Positions 6,403 to 15,697 are shown, numbered from the stretch's first letter. The stretch: DNA of 64,000 bases from Pseudomonadota bacterium (GCA_018241445.1 JAFEDT010000009.1:1-64000), one strand, 5' to 3'. Numbers and translations are program-made. Notes: generated by a model not told the origin, from the letters alone.

Positions 6403-9069
6403 TCAAAAGGAAACGCTCAGCCCCGCCTCGAATGTCTGCTCGTAATACTCCCGTTGTATCGGCCGGTTGGTGCTGCCTTCGTAGAATCGCAGCGGCGAGT
6501 TGCTGAGGTTCTTCATGTTGAAATACACCGAGGCGGCACGCGTCACGAAGTAGCGGCTGGTGAAGTCCAGCGTGGTGCGCCAGTCCTCGTAGACATCGGT
6601 GGCCGCGCTGCCGCCGGCGCCAAACAGGCTCTTGGCGATGTATTGCAGTGAGAGCTGCGCGCTCACCTTCTTGTTGTCGTAGTAGAGACCCAGGTTTCCG
6701 GTGTAGCGGGACGTACCTGGCAGGATATTGTTCTCCCCCGGGCGGATGTGTGCCCCGGAATCGACGAGCGTTCCGTTCAGCGTGACACCCAGGTCATCCA
6801 GAGGATCGGGCAGGAACGTGAACTTCTGCTGGTAACTGACTTCCAGTCCGCGCGCCCAGGCTGACGGGATGTTCTCGAAGGTGAAGAACTTCGCTTCTCC
6901 CGGGATTCCGGGATATGGCCCGGTCACTTCCCGCGTGACTATGAAGTCGGTAAAAGTCTTGGCGAAGGCGCCGAAGGAGAGGATGCCCGCGTCTGGCAGG
7001 TAGTATTCAAGCGACAGATCGTAATTGCGGCCAGTGGTTGGCCGCAGATCGGGGTTGCCGGCGGTCACCGTGCCGCCGGTAAAGTCCACTTGCGTCGATG
7101 AAGAAGACTGCAGAAAGCCCGGCCGGGAAATGCCGGTGGAGTAGGTCAGGCGTCCCACCAGATCTTTGGTCGGCTCGTAGCGCAGCTGCAGTGTCGGGAA
7201 TGCGTTGGTGTAGTTGCGGCTGCGGGTGGTCGGGGTGAAGGTCTGCGCGTTGGTATCCACCGTGTAAGCGCCGTACTGTGCCTCGGTCTTCTCGACCCGC
7301 ACTCCGGTCAGCACGGATAGCTCCCGAGAAATTGCGCCGGTGTACTGGGCGTAGCCGGCATAGATGGTCTCCTTGTCATTGAAATAGGCGCTGGCGTTGT
7401 CGGCCGCATCGGAGGTAATCTGCGCCGGTGAGCGGCCAATCAGCGGGTTGGAGAAGACTACGCCCGAACCCTGATAGCCGATGTCGTAACGGTTGTAGAA
7501 GTTGGTATACGGACCACCGCCCAGGACCGAGGTCAGCGGGACGGCGGGCAGAATATCGTAGTGGATGTTCTTGTGATCCGCGGTCTTGTTGCGGAATCCG
7601 GCCTTGACGCCCAGCTTGATCTGATCTGTGTCGCTGAGTAGATGAACCGGCAGGCTGAAGTCGGCCTTGTAGGAGGGCTGCTGATCAACATCAGCCCGGA
7701 CCTGGTCACGGTAGCCGGAGAAGGTGTACAGGGTCGGATCTGCCGGGTTGACCCCGTTCAGATACCTGAAGGTGGGGTAATTGGGACTCGAGATGTTGTC
7801 GTACGCCAGCACCAGGTTCTTCGAGCCGGAGAAGAACCCGTCGCGGCCGTACTGGCCGGCATAGATGGCGCGCGAATAGGCGGCCTCGTACTCCAGCAGC
7901 GCGCCGCCAAAATTGTTATGTCCGCCGAAGGCGACAATCGTGTTCTTATGGGTTTCCTTCTGGTTTGTCAGTTCATTCGTAAGCGTGGCCGCCGGGGCAA
8001 TGAAGCCGTTGGGATTGCTCGGGTCCGGTGAGGCAACCTGCCCGGGGTGGGCGGGATCGGCCGGCCAGCCGTCGCCCATGTTGTCGAAGATCAGCTTCAT
8101 GCGGTTCGTGTATTCGGTGTAGCCGGCCACGCTGTAGCGGACGTAGTAGCCGCCGCGGTCGTTGGGGTTGTACTCGAGAGCCGCCCCCAGGCCGAAGCGC
8201 TTGCGATGGTTGCTGTAGTGCCGCAGCTGGTAGTCGGCGATCGCCTTGTTGGGGTAGGCCGGATCATCCAGGTAGTCCGCCTCCAGGTCGTCGAAACGGC
8301 GCCGATCGTCGCTCTCCGATGCCGTCAGCACGAACGACAGCGGGCCGCTGTCGGATAGTCTCCCGCCCTCGCCCACGCGTCCGCTTACGGTGAATTCAGC
8401 GCGGAAGGGTGCGAAGTTCGGGTACGCGTTCTCATAGCCTCCGCCAACCGTCCCCTCGATGAAGAGCGCGCGATTCAGCTTGGCCGCCGACCGGGGTGTG
8501 AGTTCTATGCTGCCACCCAGTCCTTCGGCGTCGCGATCCGGCAGACCGGTCTTGGTGACGACGATGCGGTCGATCGCACCGAGAGGGATGGTATCGAATT
8601 CGACCGCCCGTCCGCTGCCGCTGAAGTAGGTGCCATAGGGGTTGGTGTTCAGCAGCGTCACGCCGCCGAAAGTGGCGCCGTTGAAGTTGCCGTCCATGCC
8701 GCGGATGCTGACGAACCGGCCTTCACCGGTGTCGCCGGCCATCGTCAGGCCCGGAATGCGGCCCAGGGCTTCGGCGGCATCGAAGTCCGGATACTTCGCC
8801 AGGTCTTCGGCCGACTGCACGTTGATGAGATTTGCGGCATTCCTCTGCTCGTTGCGCGCGGTCACGGCGAGGCGGGCGGCGGTGACGATCACCGCCTGCA
8901 GCTCGGCCTCGTCCTCCTCCTTGTTCTTCTTATTCTCTTTCTCTTTGTGCGCGGCGGACTCCCGGGTGTCCGCCACGGACTGCGCTTGCGCAGTGGTGAG
9001 CGGCATCCAGAGCAACAGCGCCGCAGCACTGGGAACCAGCAACAGTTTTTTAGCAAGCTCTTTGTTCAT
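6403..9069 (-). CDS. TonB-dependent outer-membrane receptor
   Basis: An 888-residue receptor with a signal peptide (cleavage near AQA-QS), a charged Lys/Glu-rich segment (residues ~40-55), a TonB-box-like ELQAVIVTAAR, a plug domain (~65-200) with GRIPGLTMAGDTGEGRFVSI, and a 22-strand-type barrel ending in a terminal Phe (EAGLSVSF), the usual Bam signal. The plug resembles the Caulobacter-type carbohydrate receptor group rather than classic siderophore receptors. It has a candidate sigma70 promoter at 9117-9145, an IolR-like half-consensus just upstream, and the phosphoesterase directly downstream. A role in taking up inositol-containing compounds is a contextual inference. Confidence 0.88.
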   Translation of the reverse strand: MNKELAKKLLLVPSAAALLLWMPLTTAQAQSVADTRESAAHKEKENKKNKEEDEAELQAVIVTAARLAVTARNEQRNAANLINVQSAEDLAKYPDFDAAEALGRIPGLTMAGDTGEGRFVSIRGMDGNFNGATFGGVTLLNTNPYGTYFSGSGRAVEFDTIPLGAIDRIVVTKTGLPDRDAEGLGGSIELTPRSAAKLNRALFIEGTVGGGYENAYPNFAPFRAEFTVSGRVGEGGRLSDSGPLSFVLTASESDDRRRFDDLEADYLDDPAYPNKAIADYQLRHYSNHRKRFGLGAALEYNPNDRGGYYVRYSVAGYTEYTNRMKLIFDNMGDGWPADPAHPGQVASPDPSNPNGFIAPAATLTNELTNQKETHKNTIVAFGGHNNFGGALLEYEAAYSRAIYAGQYGRDGFFSGSKNLVLAYDNISSPNYPTFRYLNGVNPADPTLYTFSGYRDQVRADVDQQPSYKADFSLPVHLLSDTDQIKLGVKAGFRNKTADHKNIHYDILPAVPLTSVLGGGPYTNFYNRYDIGYQGSGVVFSNPLIGRSPAQITSDAADNASAYFNDKETIYAGYAQYTGAISRELSVLTGVRVEKTEAQYGAYTVDTNAQTFTPTTRSRNYTNAFPTLQLRYEPTKDLVGRLTYSTGISRPGFLQSSSSTQVDFTGGTVTAGNPDLRPTTGRNYDLSLEYYLPDAGILSFGAFAKTFTDFIVTREVTGPYPGIPGEAKFFTFENIPSAWARGLEVSYQQKFTFLPDPLDDLGVTLNGTLVDSGAHIRPGENNILPGTSRYTGNLGLYYDNKKVSAQLSLQYIAKSLFGAGGSAATDVYEDWRTTLDFTSRYFVTRAASVYFNMKNLSNSPLRFYEGSTNRPIQREYYEQTFEAGLSVSF

Positions 9070-9116
9070 GGCGTTAGTACCCCCAATACGACATGTCGAC
9101 TAACGAAGCGTGGCTA

Positions 9117-9145
9117 ATTCTCTCACCGCATATGAAATGCGTCAA
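9117..9145 (-). promoter_or_regulatory. Candidate sigma70 promoter of the TonB receptor
   Basis: The minus strand reads TTGACG (9140-9145), a 17-bp spacer, then GAGAAT (9117-9122). The -35 matches five of six consensus bases and the -10 four of six. It lies about 50 bp upstream of the receptor ATG. The rest of 9146-9328 holds no gene that I can see. Confidence 0.5.
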
Positions 9146-9163
9146 CCATCTAGAGTGCGATAT

Positions 9164-9177
9164 GGAATTTTTGTTCT
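9164..9177. promoter_or_regulatory. IolR-like operator (one mismatch) upstream of the receptor
   Basis: GGAA-TTTTTG-TTCT on the plus strand matches the GGAA-N6-TTCC motif of RpiR-type inositol regulators at seven of eight positions. It lies about 20 bp upstream of the receptor -35 box. Confidence 0.35.
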
Positions 9178-9328
9178 GCATTGCATCGCGGCACCACCTG
9201 GGGGATCGCGACTTGCGCCTCGCGGCCGCCCGCCCGCAAAGCGCGGCGGGCTGCGTTCCGCCTGCCTCACGGGACTACAACGGAGCGGGGCCGATGCGGG
9301 GATTCGATACGGGGTGGCGCGCCGTGGC

Positions 9329-9930
9329 TCAAGCGCTCAGCGCCGCGACGATGATCATGCCGATCACCACCTGCTGCCAGTACGAGGAAACGTGCATGAT
9401 CACCAGGCCATTGGTCAGTACCCCGATGAGCAGCGCGCCCACAACGGTGCCACCGACACCACCCCGGCCACCCGACAGGCTGGCGCCTCCGATCACCACC
9501 GAGGCGATCACCCTGAGCTCGTAGCTCACCCCCGCCGTCGCCTCGGCAGCGCCCAGTCTGGCGGACTGCAGGAAGCCGGCGAGCCCGGACAGTACGCCGA
9601 CCATGAGGTAGACGCTGGTGACAATCATGGGCACGTTGACGCCGTTGAGACGCGCGGCTTCCGGATTTCCGACCACGGCATAGACGTGGCGGCCGTAGCG
9701 GGTGTAGCGCTGCACGACGTAGCCGACCGCCACCACCAGCGCGAACAGGATCACAGGGACGGGAACGTACGCGATCGTTCCAGCGCCCCACCACAAGTAT
9801 GCCGGATCGAAGTTCGAGATCGGGGCGCCGTCGTGCAGGATCAGCGTGGCGCCCCGCCAGATCGTCATGCCGCCCAGGGTGATAATGAACGGCGGATTCC
9901 CCAGCAGGGTGGTGGCCCGCCCCTGCAGTT
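9329..9930 (-). pseudogene. Truncated sugar ABC transporter permease (RbsC-like), C-terminal part
   Basis: The frame encodes the C-terminal ~200 residues of a ribose/inositol-type ABC permease: LQGRATTLLGNPPFIITLGG leads into MTIWRGATLIL, then GRHVYAVVGNPEAARLNG (the usual EAA-like loop) and four helices including GGASLSGGRGGVGGTVVGA. Real family members have ~320 residues; the first ~120 are missing. Upstream, the frame breaks at ~9928 into a fragment of the substrate-binding gene in another frame, so the ATPase gene and the 5' half of this gene were deleted. The ATG at 9868 is internal and does not rescue a full protein. Confidence 0.85.
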
Positions 9931-10196
9931 GTCGGCGCCGACATGCGGCACGCTGGCGCTGGTGTTCTCCACGCGCCGATCGACCGTCACGATCGGAATC
10001 CCCGCCTTGAGAACACTCTCGACTGCCGGGGTCAACGCGTGCACGTCCGTCGGCGCGAGAATGATGCCGGCAGCGCCGCTGGCGACGGCCGCCACCAGCA
10101 GTAACGCCGTCAGAACCGTGCGAATCAGATGCGCGGGCTGCGCCAGCGGCCCTGGTCTGCGCAGCTGGCGATGCAATGGTCGTTGGCTTTGCTCAT
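9924..10196 (-). pseudogene. Remnant of a sugar ABC transporter substrate-binding protein (RbsB-like)
   Basis: An ATG at 10196 overlaps the iolB stop (ATGA), as a true operon gene would, but this frame stops at 10125. A second frame carries a signal-peptide core (LIRTVLTALLLVAA). It jumps directly to the middle of a periplasmic sugar-binding protein (VASGAAGIILAPTDVHAL, then AGIPIVTVDR and HVGADN). About 60 residues that normally lie between are absent. After GADN the sequence switches into the permease in another frame. Thus at least two deletions and a frame change have destroyed the gene. Family members normally have ~310 residues. Confidence 0.8.
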
Positions 10197-11014
10197 GGTT
10201 CTCCAGCCTCCCGTGGGCGCAGCAGCCACTCGTGCGCGGGGTCGTTGCGGAAGACCCAGTTGCGGCGCGGTCCGGCCATCACGTTGAGGTAGTACAGATC
10301 GTAACCGTGCGCGGCGCCCACCGGGTGATAGCCACGCGGCACCAGCACGACATCGCCGTCGTTTATGCACAGGGTCTCGTCGATATCCCGGTCATCCGTG
10401 TAGACGCGCTGGAACGCGAAGCCCTGCGCGGGATTGATCCGGTGGTAGTAGGTTTCCTCCAGGGCGGTCTCGTGTCCCGGAGCCATCGTGTCGTGTTTGT
10501 GCGGCGGATAGCTCGACCAATGGCCGCCGGGGGTGATCACCTCGACCACCAGCAGACTGTCGGCGCTTTGCTCTTCTGGAAGGATATTGCGGATATAACG
10601 GGTGTTGGTGCCCTTGCCCCGCACGGCCGTGGACATGTCGCCCACGCCGATCGCCCGCGGCGCGCGCCCCGACTCTCCGGGGGCGGAGCAGATCGCCAAC
10701 TCCACATCCGTGGCAGCGGATACCTCGAATCGCGTACCGGCCGGCGCATACACCGCCCCGGGGCCCGTGTCCTGGAACACGCTGGACCGCCCGCCAACCT
10801 GACTGAAACGATGACCGTCGACGAGCACGTCGGCGACTCCCGTCAATACGACCAGGCAGCTTTCGCGCGCCGTGTCGCCGCCTCGGACCACCTGCCCGGC
10901 GCGCAGTCGATGCACCCGAAAACCGACGCGCTGCCAGCCTGCGCTCGCCGGAGTGATGTCCAGCACACAGCCTGTGGCATCGGGCGCGTGCGGATGTACC
11001 AGCAGGTCCGTCAT
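10193..11014 (-). CDS. iolB: 5-deoxy-glucuronate isomerase
   Basis: A 273-residue cupin-type enzyme that converts 5-deoxy-D-glucuronate to 2-deoxy-5-keto-D-gluconate in inositol catabolism. Family features include GGHWSSYPPHKHD near residue 165, with the two metal-binding His, ETALEETYYHRINP just after it, and GDVVLVPRGYHPV near 225. Length is typical (about 270). It overlaps the iolE stop by four bases upstream and the ruined substrate-binding gene by four bases downstream, so it lies inside a tightly coupled iolC-D-E-B transcript. Confidence 0.95.
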   Translation of the reverse strand: MTDLLVHPHAPDATGCVLDITPASAGWQRVGFRVHRLRAGQVVRGGDTARESCLVVLTGVADVLVDGHRFSQVGGRSSVFQDTGPGAVYAPAGTRFEVSAATDVELAICSAPGESGRAPRAIGVGDMSTAVRGKGTNTRYIRNILPEEQSADSLLVVEVITPGGHWSSYPPHKHDTMAPGHETALEETYYHRINPAQGFAFQRVYTDDRDIDETLCINDGDVVLVPRGYHPVGAAHGYDLYYLNVMAGPRRNWVFRNDPAHEWLLRPREAGEP

Positions 11015-11913
11015 GACTGCGCCGTCCTCAAGCCAGCCGCCGCTGCCTCGCGTCGCAATGTCGCCAGGCCAAGCTTGCCGTAGTCGCCAGGGCCGGCGAT
11101 GGCGGGATCCTGTTCGGCCTCCACGACGATCCAGCCGCTGTAGCCGATCTGGCTGAGCGCCTGCATCACGGCCGCGAAGTCCAGGTCGCCATCCCCCGGC
11201 ACGGTGAACATCCCCGCAAGCACCCCGGTGAGGAAGCTGCCCCCCTCCTGCGTGAGTCTCTGGAATACCTTGCCACGGACATCCTTGCAGTGGACATGTG
11301 CCACCCGCTGCGGATGGGCGCGGATCAGCGACACGGCGTCCACTCCCCCCAATGCGGCATGCCCGGTATCGACCGTCAGTCCCACCGAGGGGCCCGTGGC
11401 CCGCAGAAACTGCTCGAGATCCGGGCCGGATTCGACCACGGTGCCCAGATGGTGGTGATACGCAAAGCGCAGGCCTGCCGCTACCACGTAGTCCGCGACC
11501 TGCGTGAGCTTGGCGCCAAACTGCGCCCAGTCGACAGGCCCCAATCGAGGGGTCCGTGACAGCGGACAGGTCCGACGCCCATGAATTGCATTGCTGGTTT
11601 CAGCGTGAATGAAGACGCCGCAGCCCAGCGCCTTCAGCAAGGCGAGATGAGTCTGCATGGCCGCCAGCTCCTCATCGACCGAGCGGGTCAACAGGCTGGC
11701 ACTGTACCAGCCTCCCACCAGCGCCAGTCTGAAGCGGGCGAGCAGTACGGTCAGTTCCACTGGATCGCGAGGGAATCTGCCGCCGAGCTCTATGCCCTCG
11801 AAGCCGATATCGCGGGCCTCGGCCAGCACGTCCTCGAGCCGGGTGCCGGCCCCGAGCTCGGGCATGTCGTCGTTGATCCAGGCGATCGGGCTGACGCCAA
11901 AGCGGATACTCAT
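11011..11913 (-). CDS. iolE: Inosose dehydratase
   Basis: A 300-residue TIM-barrel enzyme of the xylose-isomerase-like family that dehydrates scyllo-inosose. Seen: the start MSIRFGVSPIAWINDDMPEL, EARDIGFEGIELGGRFP near residue 33, YHHHLGTVVES near 150, GLTVDTGHAALGGVD near 180 and VAHVHCKDVRG near 205, which supply the metal ligands (Glu, Asp, His). A much longer frame runs upstream inside iolD, but the ATG at 11913 sits five bases past the iolD stop and gives the family length. It overlaps iolB by four bases. Confidence 0.95.
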   Translation of the reverse strand: MSIRFGVSPIAWINDDMPELGAGTRLEDVLAEARDIGFEGIELGGRFPRDPVELTVLLARFRLALVGGWYSASLLTRSVDEELAAMQTHLALLKALGCGVFIHAETSNAIHGRRTCPLSRTPRLGPVDWAQFGAKLTQVADYVVAAGLRFAYHHHLGTVVESGPDLEQFLRATGPSVGLTVDTGHAALGGVDAVSLIRAHPQRVAHVHCKDVRGKVFQRLTQEGGSFLTGVLAGMFTVPGDGDLDFAAVMQALSQIGYSGWIVVEAEQDPAIAGPGDYGKLGLATLRREAAAAGLRTAQS

Positions 11914-11918
11914 GATCT

Positions 11919-13763
11919 TCAGTCTTCCCTGGAACGCCTGCCGAGTCGATCGATATAGGCGGCCCGGGCGGCAGTCACCGCGGAACGGCTGGAAACCTCC
12001 GGTATTGCGACGTCCCACCAGGCACCGCCTGCCGCGGTCACCGCCGCAGGATCCGTCTCGATGACGATGACGTAGGTGCGGTCCGACGCCCTGGCACGAC
12101 CCAGGGCCTGCTCCAGCTGCGCAATGCCGGCCACTCGTTCCGCGATCGCGCCGAGGCTCGCGGCATGCGCCGCGAAGTCGATGGGCGGCGCGGTGCCGCC
12201 GTACGAATCCGCCCACAGCGTATTGAAGGCGGCGCCTCCGCTCGCGCGCTGCAGGCGGTTGATGCACCCGAAGCCGTGATTGTCGAGCACTGTCACGATC
12301 AGCTTCTTCCCCAGCATGACCGACGTCGCCAGCTCTGAATTCAACATCAGGTAGCTGCCATCTCCGACCAGCACATAGACTTCGCGCTGCGGTTCCGCCA
12401 TTTTCACGCCCAGCCCGCCGGCGATTTCGTAGCCCATGCACGAATAACCGTACTCGACGTGGTAGTCACCGGCCTTGCGGCAGCGCCACAGTTTGTGCAG
12501 CTCGCCGGGCAGACCGCCGGCCGCGCACACCACCACCGCGTCCTGGGCTGAGCTGCGCCACACGGCCCCGATGACCTGCGCGTCCGAGGGCAGCGGCTGC
12601 GCGGTGGGTACCACCGCCTTCTCCCAGGCTGCGCTCCAGCCAGTGCGGGCCGCGGCCATGCCTGTGGCCCCTGCGGGTGCGCGCCATCCCGGCAGACGCT
12701 CCCGCAGGCACTCAAGTACCGCCGCGGCGTCCCCAACGACGGCAAGCGCTCCATGCTTGGCGGCATCGTAGGGTGCAACGTTGACTTGCACGAGCCGGCG
12801 ATCGGGGGCACTGAACAGGGCTCGCGAGCCGGTGGTGAAATCCTGCAGACGGGTGCCGATTCCCACCACCAGATCGGCCGCGGCGGCGGCGGCATTGGCG
12901 GCGCTCGATCCCGTCACGCCGATGCCTCCGAGGTTGCAGGGGTGATCCCAGCGCAATGCGCCCTTGCCGGCCTGGGTCTCGGCGACCGGGATGTCGGTAC
13001 TGCCGGCGAACGCGGCGAGCGTCTCCTCGGCCTGGCTGTAGAGCACGCCGCCGCCGCAGACAATCAACGGCGAGCGCGCGGACCGCAACAGCCGCACCAA
13101 CTCCTCCACGTCCCGGGGATCGGGAGGCTGTGCGCGGACTGTCCAGACACGCCTGCGGAAGAAGCTCTCCGGGAAGTCGTGCGCCTGCGCCTGCACGTCC
13201 TGACAGAAAGCCAGCGTCACCGGTCCGCAGGACGCCGGATCCAACAGCGTTGCCATCGCGCGCGGCAGGGCATCGAGCAGCTGTTCCGGTCGCGTGATCC
13301 GGTCGAAATAACGCGACACCGGCCGGAAGCAGTCGTTGGCCGATACCGTGCCGTCGGCAAAGTCTTCCACCTGCTGCAACACGGGATCGGGTGTCCGCGT
13401 GGCAAATACATCCCCCGGCAGGAACAGCACCGGCAAGCGGTTGACATGCGCCAGCGCCGCCGCGGTGACCATGTTGGTGGCGCCGGGCCCGATGGAACTG
13501 GTGCAGATCATGGCGTGTCGACGCCGGGTCTGCTTGGCGAGGGCGATGGCCGCGTGCGCCATGCCCTGTTCATTGTGTGCCCGATACGTGGGTAGCTCGT
13601 CCCGCGCTGCATGCAGCGCCTCGCCGAGGCCGGCGACGTTGCCGTGACCGAAGATCGCCCAGGCGCCCGTGAAATAACGCGTCTCACCGGAGGGCCCCGC
13701 GACATACTGATTGGCGAGATAGCGGACGGCAGCCTGGGCTGCGGTGCAGCGCAGCGTGCTCAC
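11919..13763 (-). CDS. iolD: 3D-(3,5/4)-trihydroxycyclohexane-1,2-dione hydrolase
   Basis: A 614-residue thiamine-diphosphate enzyme that opens the inositol ring to give 5-deoxyglucuronate. The N-terminal pyrimidine-binding domain includes YRAHNEQGMAHAAIA with the conserved Glu. The central domain follows, and the C-terminal domain has the ThDP motif GDGSYLMLNSELATS and DNHGFGCINR near residue 475-505. Length matches the family. Its ATG overlaps the iolC stop by four bases, and iolE begins five bases after its own stop. Confidence 0.95.
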   Translation of the reverse strand: MSTLRCTAAQAAVRYLANQYVAGPSGETRYFTGAWAIFGHGNVAGLGEALHAARDELPTYRAHNEQGMAHAAIALAKQTRRRHAMICTSSIGPGATNMVTAAALAHVNRLPVLFLPGDVFATRTPDPVLQQVEDFADGTVSANDCFRPVSRYFDRITRPEQLLDALPRAMATLLDPASCGPVTLAFCQDVQAQAHDFPESFFRRRVWTVRAQPPDPRDVEELVRLLRSARSPLIVCGGGVLYSQAEETLAAFAGSTDIPVAETQAGKGALRWDHPCNLGGIGVTGSSAANAAAAAADLVVGIGTRLQDFTTGSRALFSAPDRRLVQVNVAPYDAAKHGALAVVGDAAAVLECLRERLPGWRAPAGATGMAAARTGWSAAWEKAVVPTAQPLPSDAQVIGAVWRSSAQDAVVVCAAGGLPGELHKLWRCRKAGDYHVEYGYSCMGYEIAGGLGVKMAEPQREVYVLVGDGSYLMLNSELATSVMLGKKLIVTVLDNHGFGCINRLQRASGGAAFNTLWADSYGGTAPPIDFAAHAASLGAIAERVAGIAQLEQALGRARASDRTYVIVIETDPAAVTAAGGAWWDVAIPEVSSRSAVTAARAAYIDRLGRRSRED

Positions 13764-15697
13764 GGCGCCGCCCTAGCGACGCCGCGCGCGTCCCGCCAGG
13801 CCTGCACGAGCGTCGTCAGCCTCTCGGCCATACCGGTCACTGCCCCCTCATCGTCGATCGACCCGGCAAACCACTCGCGCGCCACCGGCTCGAAGATGGT
13901 ACGCCCGACGGCGAAGCCCTTTACGACCCTGAAGGGGGCAGCGGCCGCGAAAGAGTCGACCAGCACTTGCTGCGGCGCCGAAAGACCCAGCAGCACGACG
14001 CCCCGGCACAGCGGATCGCCCGCCTTGATTGCGCTTTCGATGTTGGCCCAGGTCGCGGAAGATGCGCTTGGTTCCAGCTTCCACCAGTCCGGAAGCACTC
14101 CCACCTGGTAGATTCGCCCGATGGCCCGAGCCACTGTGTGCTCATCGACCGGCATCCCGGAAGGCAGGATGACTTCGATGAGCAGCTCATGTCCTGTTTT
14201 ACGACAGGCATCGAACAGGCGCAGCAGCTGCCGCTCCTGTCGGGCGCGCAGATCAGCCTCGTCGTCGGGATGGTAGTGCACCAGGCACTTGACTACCTGA
14301 TTCAAAGGCCAGGTGGCCAGTTCGGTGGCAACATCAGGGGAACTGTCGAACTCCAGCGGGCGCGACTTCTGGATCTCGATCGGGCGGCCCACCCAATAGC
14401 GATGATCGGCTGCCCGGGCGAGCGCTTCGAATCCGTAACGCCCGTCCAGCAGCACGCCGAAGCGGGTGTCACCCTGCGCAACCCGGTCGAGGGCGCGCAG
14501 TCCCAGCACCTTGAATCTCGAGATCCGCTCCATGTCCGCGTCGGACTGCCCGGCGAGATCCGCGAACTGGCTGCGATGGTCGAGAGCCAGTACGGTCAGC
14601 TCCTCATAAACACCGGCGCGCGTGGTGGCCCAATGCAGATGCTCGAGTTGCGAATCCTCACGCAGGCGGAACTTGCGCTCACGGGCCGCGAGAAACGCCT
14701 GCAGTTCCGGCCAGGTCGGCATGGCGGGAGCGCAGCCGTGGCGTGAGACCACGATGGCACCACAGGCATTGCCGAGACGGCAGCACTCCTCGAGCGGCTC
14801 GTCCCGCAGCCAGCCGCGCAGAAAACCGCCCATGAAGGCGTCGCCCGCGCCCAGTACGTTGTAGACCTCCACCGCGAAACCCGCGGCGGCGACCCCCTGC
14901 TCGAGGTTGTCGGGAATCGGCCCCGGAAACGCCACACAGCCCAGTGCGCCGCGCTTGCAGACGACGGTGGCACGGGTGCGCGCGCGTATGCTGCGCAGGG
15001 CTGCAACGAGGTCGGTGACGCCCCCGAGGATGCGGATCTCCTCCTCTGTGCCAACGATCAGATCGCAGCCAGGCAACACCGTCTGCAGTCGCTGTGTGAC
15101 CCCCTGGTCCGCGATGAAGCGGTTTTCGCCGCAATCGCGGGCCGTCAGCCCCCACAGCACCGGCCGGTAATCGATGTCGAATACGACCCTGCCGCCCGCC
15201 TGCCGGACCCTTTGAGCCGCGCCTACACTGGCCGCAAAGACACCGGGCGTCGACAGATGAGTACCATTTATGAGGACGGCGCGCGCGGCAGCGAGCCAAC
15301 TGCCGTGCAGGTCCTGCTCGCACAGGGCCATATCAGCGCAATTCTCGCGATAGAAGATCAGCGGGAAGGTTTCCCGGTCGCGGATACCCAGCAGGACCAG
15401 CGCGGTCAGCCGCTGTGAGTCGGTGAGGACACCGCGGACGTCGACCCCCTCCCGCACCAGTTGCTCGCGGATGAAGCGGCCCATGTGATCGGCGCCCACG
15501 CGCGTCAGCAGGCCGGTCTTGAGGCCGAGCCGGGCGCCCGCCACCGCGGTATTGGTCGGGCTGCCACCCACGTATTTCGAGAATGAGCCCACCTCTTCCA
15601 GGCGCCCGCCGATCTGCTCGCCATACAGATCGACGCTCGATCGCCCGACAGTGATCAATTCCAGGCTAGGATCTGCTTCCGGCACGATGTCACGCAT
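13760..15697 (-). CDS. iolC: Fused 5-dehydro-2-deoxygluconokinase with DUF2090 C-terminal domain
   Basis: A 645-residue fusion. Residues ~1-325 are a PfkB-family sugar kinase (ITVGRSSVDLYGEQIGG at the start, SKYVGGSPTNTAVAGARLG, and the GAGDAFMGGFLRGWL catalytic loop near 285) that phosphorylates 2-deoxy-5-keto-gluconate. Residues ~340-640 form a DUF2090-type domain (TVLALDHRSQFADL near 370, VLLDGRYG, ERQLLRLFDACR), which in fused proteins is thought to act as the aldolase replacing IolJ. No separate iolJ is in the window. It is the first gene of the iolCDEB run; a candidate operator lies about 22 bp upstream. Confidence 0.93.
   Translation of the reverse strand: MRDIVPEADPSLELITVGRSSVDLYGEQIGGRLEEVGSFSKYVGGSPTNTAVAGARLGLKTGLLTRVGADHMGRFIREQLVREGVDVRGVLTDSQRLTALVLLGIRDRETFPLIFYRENCADMALCEQDLHGSWLAAARAVLINGTHLSTPGVFAASVGAAQRVRQAGGRVVFDIDYRPVLWGLTARDCGENRFIADQGVTQRLQTVLPGCDLIVGTEEEIRILGGVTDLVAALRSIRARTRATVVCKRGALGCVAFPGPIPDNLEQGVAAAGFAVEVYNVLGAGDAFMGGFLRGWLRDEPLEECCRLGNACGAIVVSRHGCAPAMPTWPELQAFLAARERKFRLREDSQLEHLHWATTRAGVYEELTVLALDHRSQFADLAGQSDADMERISRFKVLGLRALDRVAQGDTRFGVLLDGRYGFEALARAADHRYWVGRPIEIQKSRPLEFDSSPDVATELATWPLNQVVKCLVHYHPDDEADLRARQERQLLRLFDACRKTGHELLIEVILPSGMPVDEHTVARAIGRIYQVGVLPDWWKLEPSASSATWANIESAIKAGDPLCRGVVLLGLSAPQQVLVDSFAAAAPFRVVKGFAVGRTIFEPVAREWFAGSIDDEGAVTGMAERLTTLVQAWRDARGVARAAP

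Noticed and set aside
4719-6506. A 595-residue plus-strand frame over the phosphoesterase
   Set aside because: Antisense shadow rich in Arg and His; the minus strand carries a signal peptide, catalytic motifs and propeller repeats.
10125-10370. An 81-residue frame overlapping iolB's end
   Set aside because: It reads iolB in the wrong frame. Only its last ~24 residues correspond to the start of the ruined binding-protein gene.
11011-12441. A 476-residue frame containing iolE
   Set aside because: The first ~175 residues are an off-frame reading of iolD. IolE begins at 11913.
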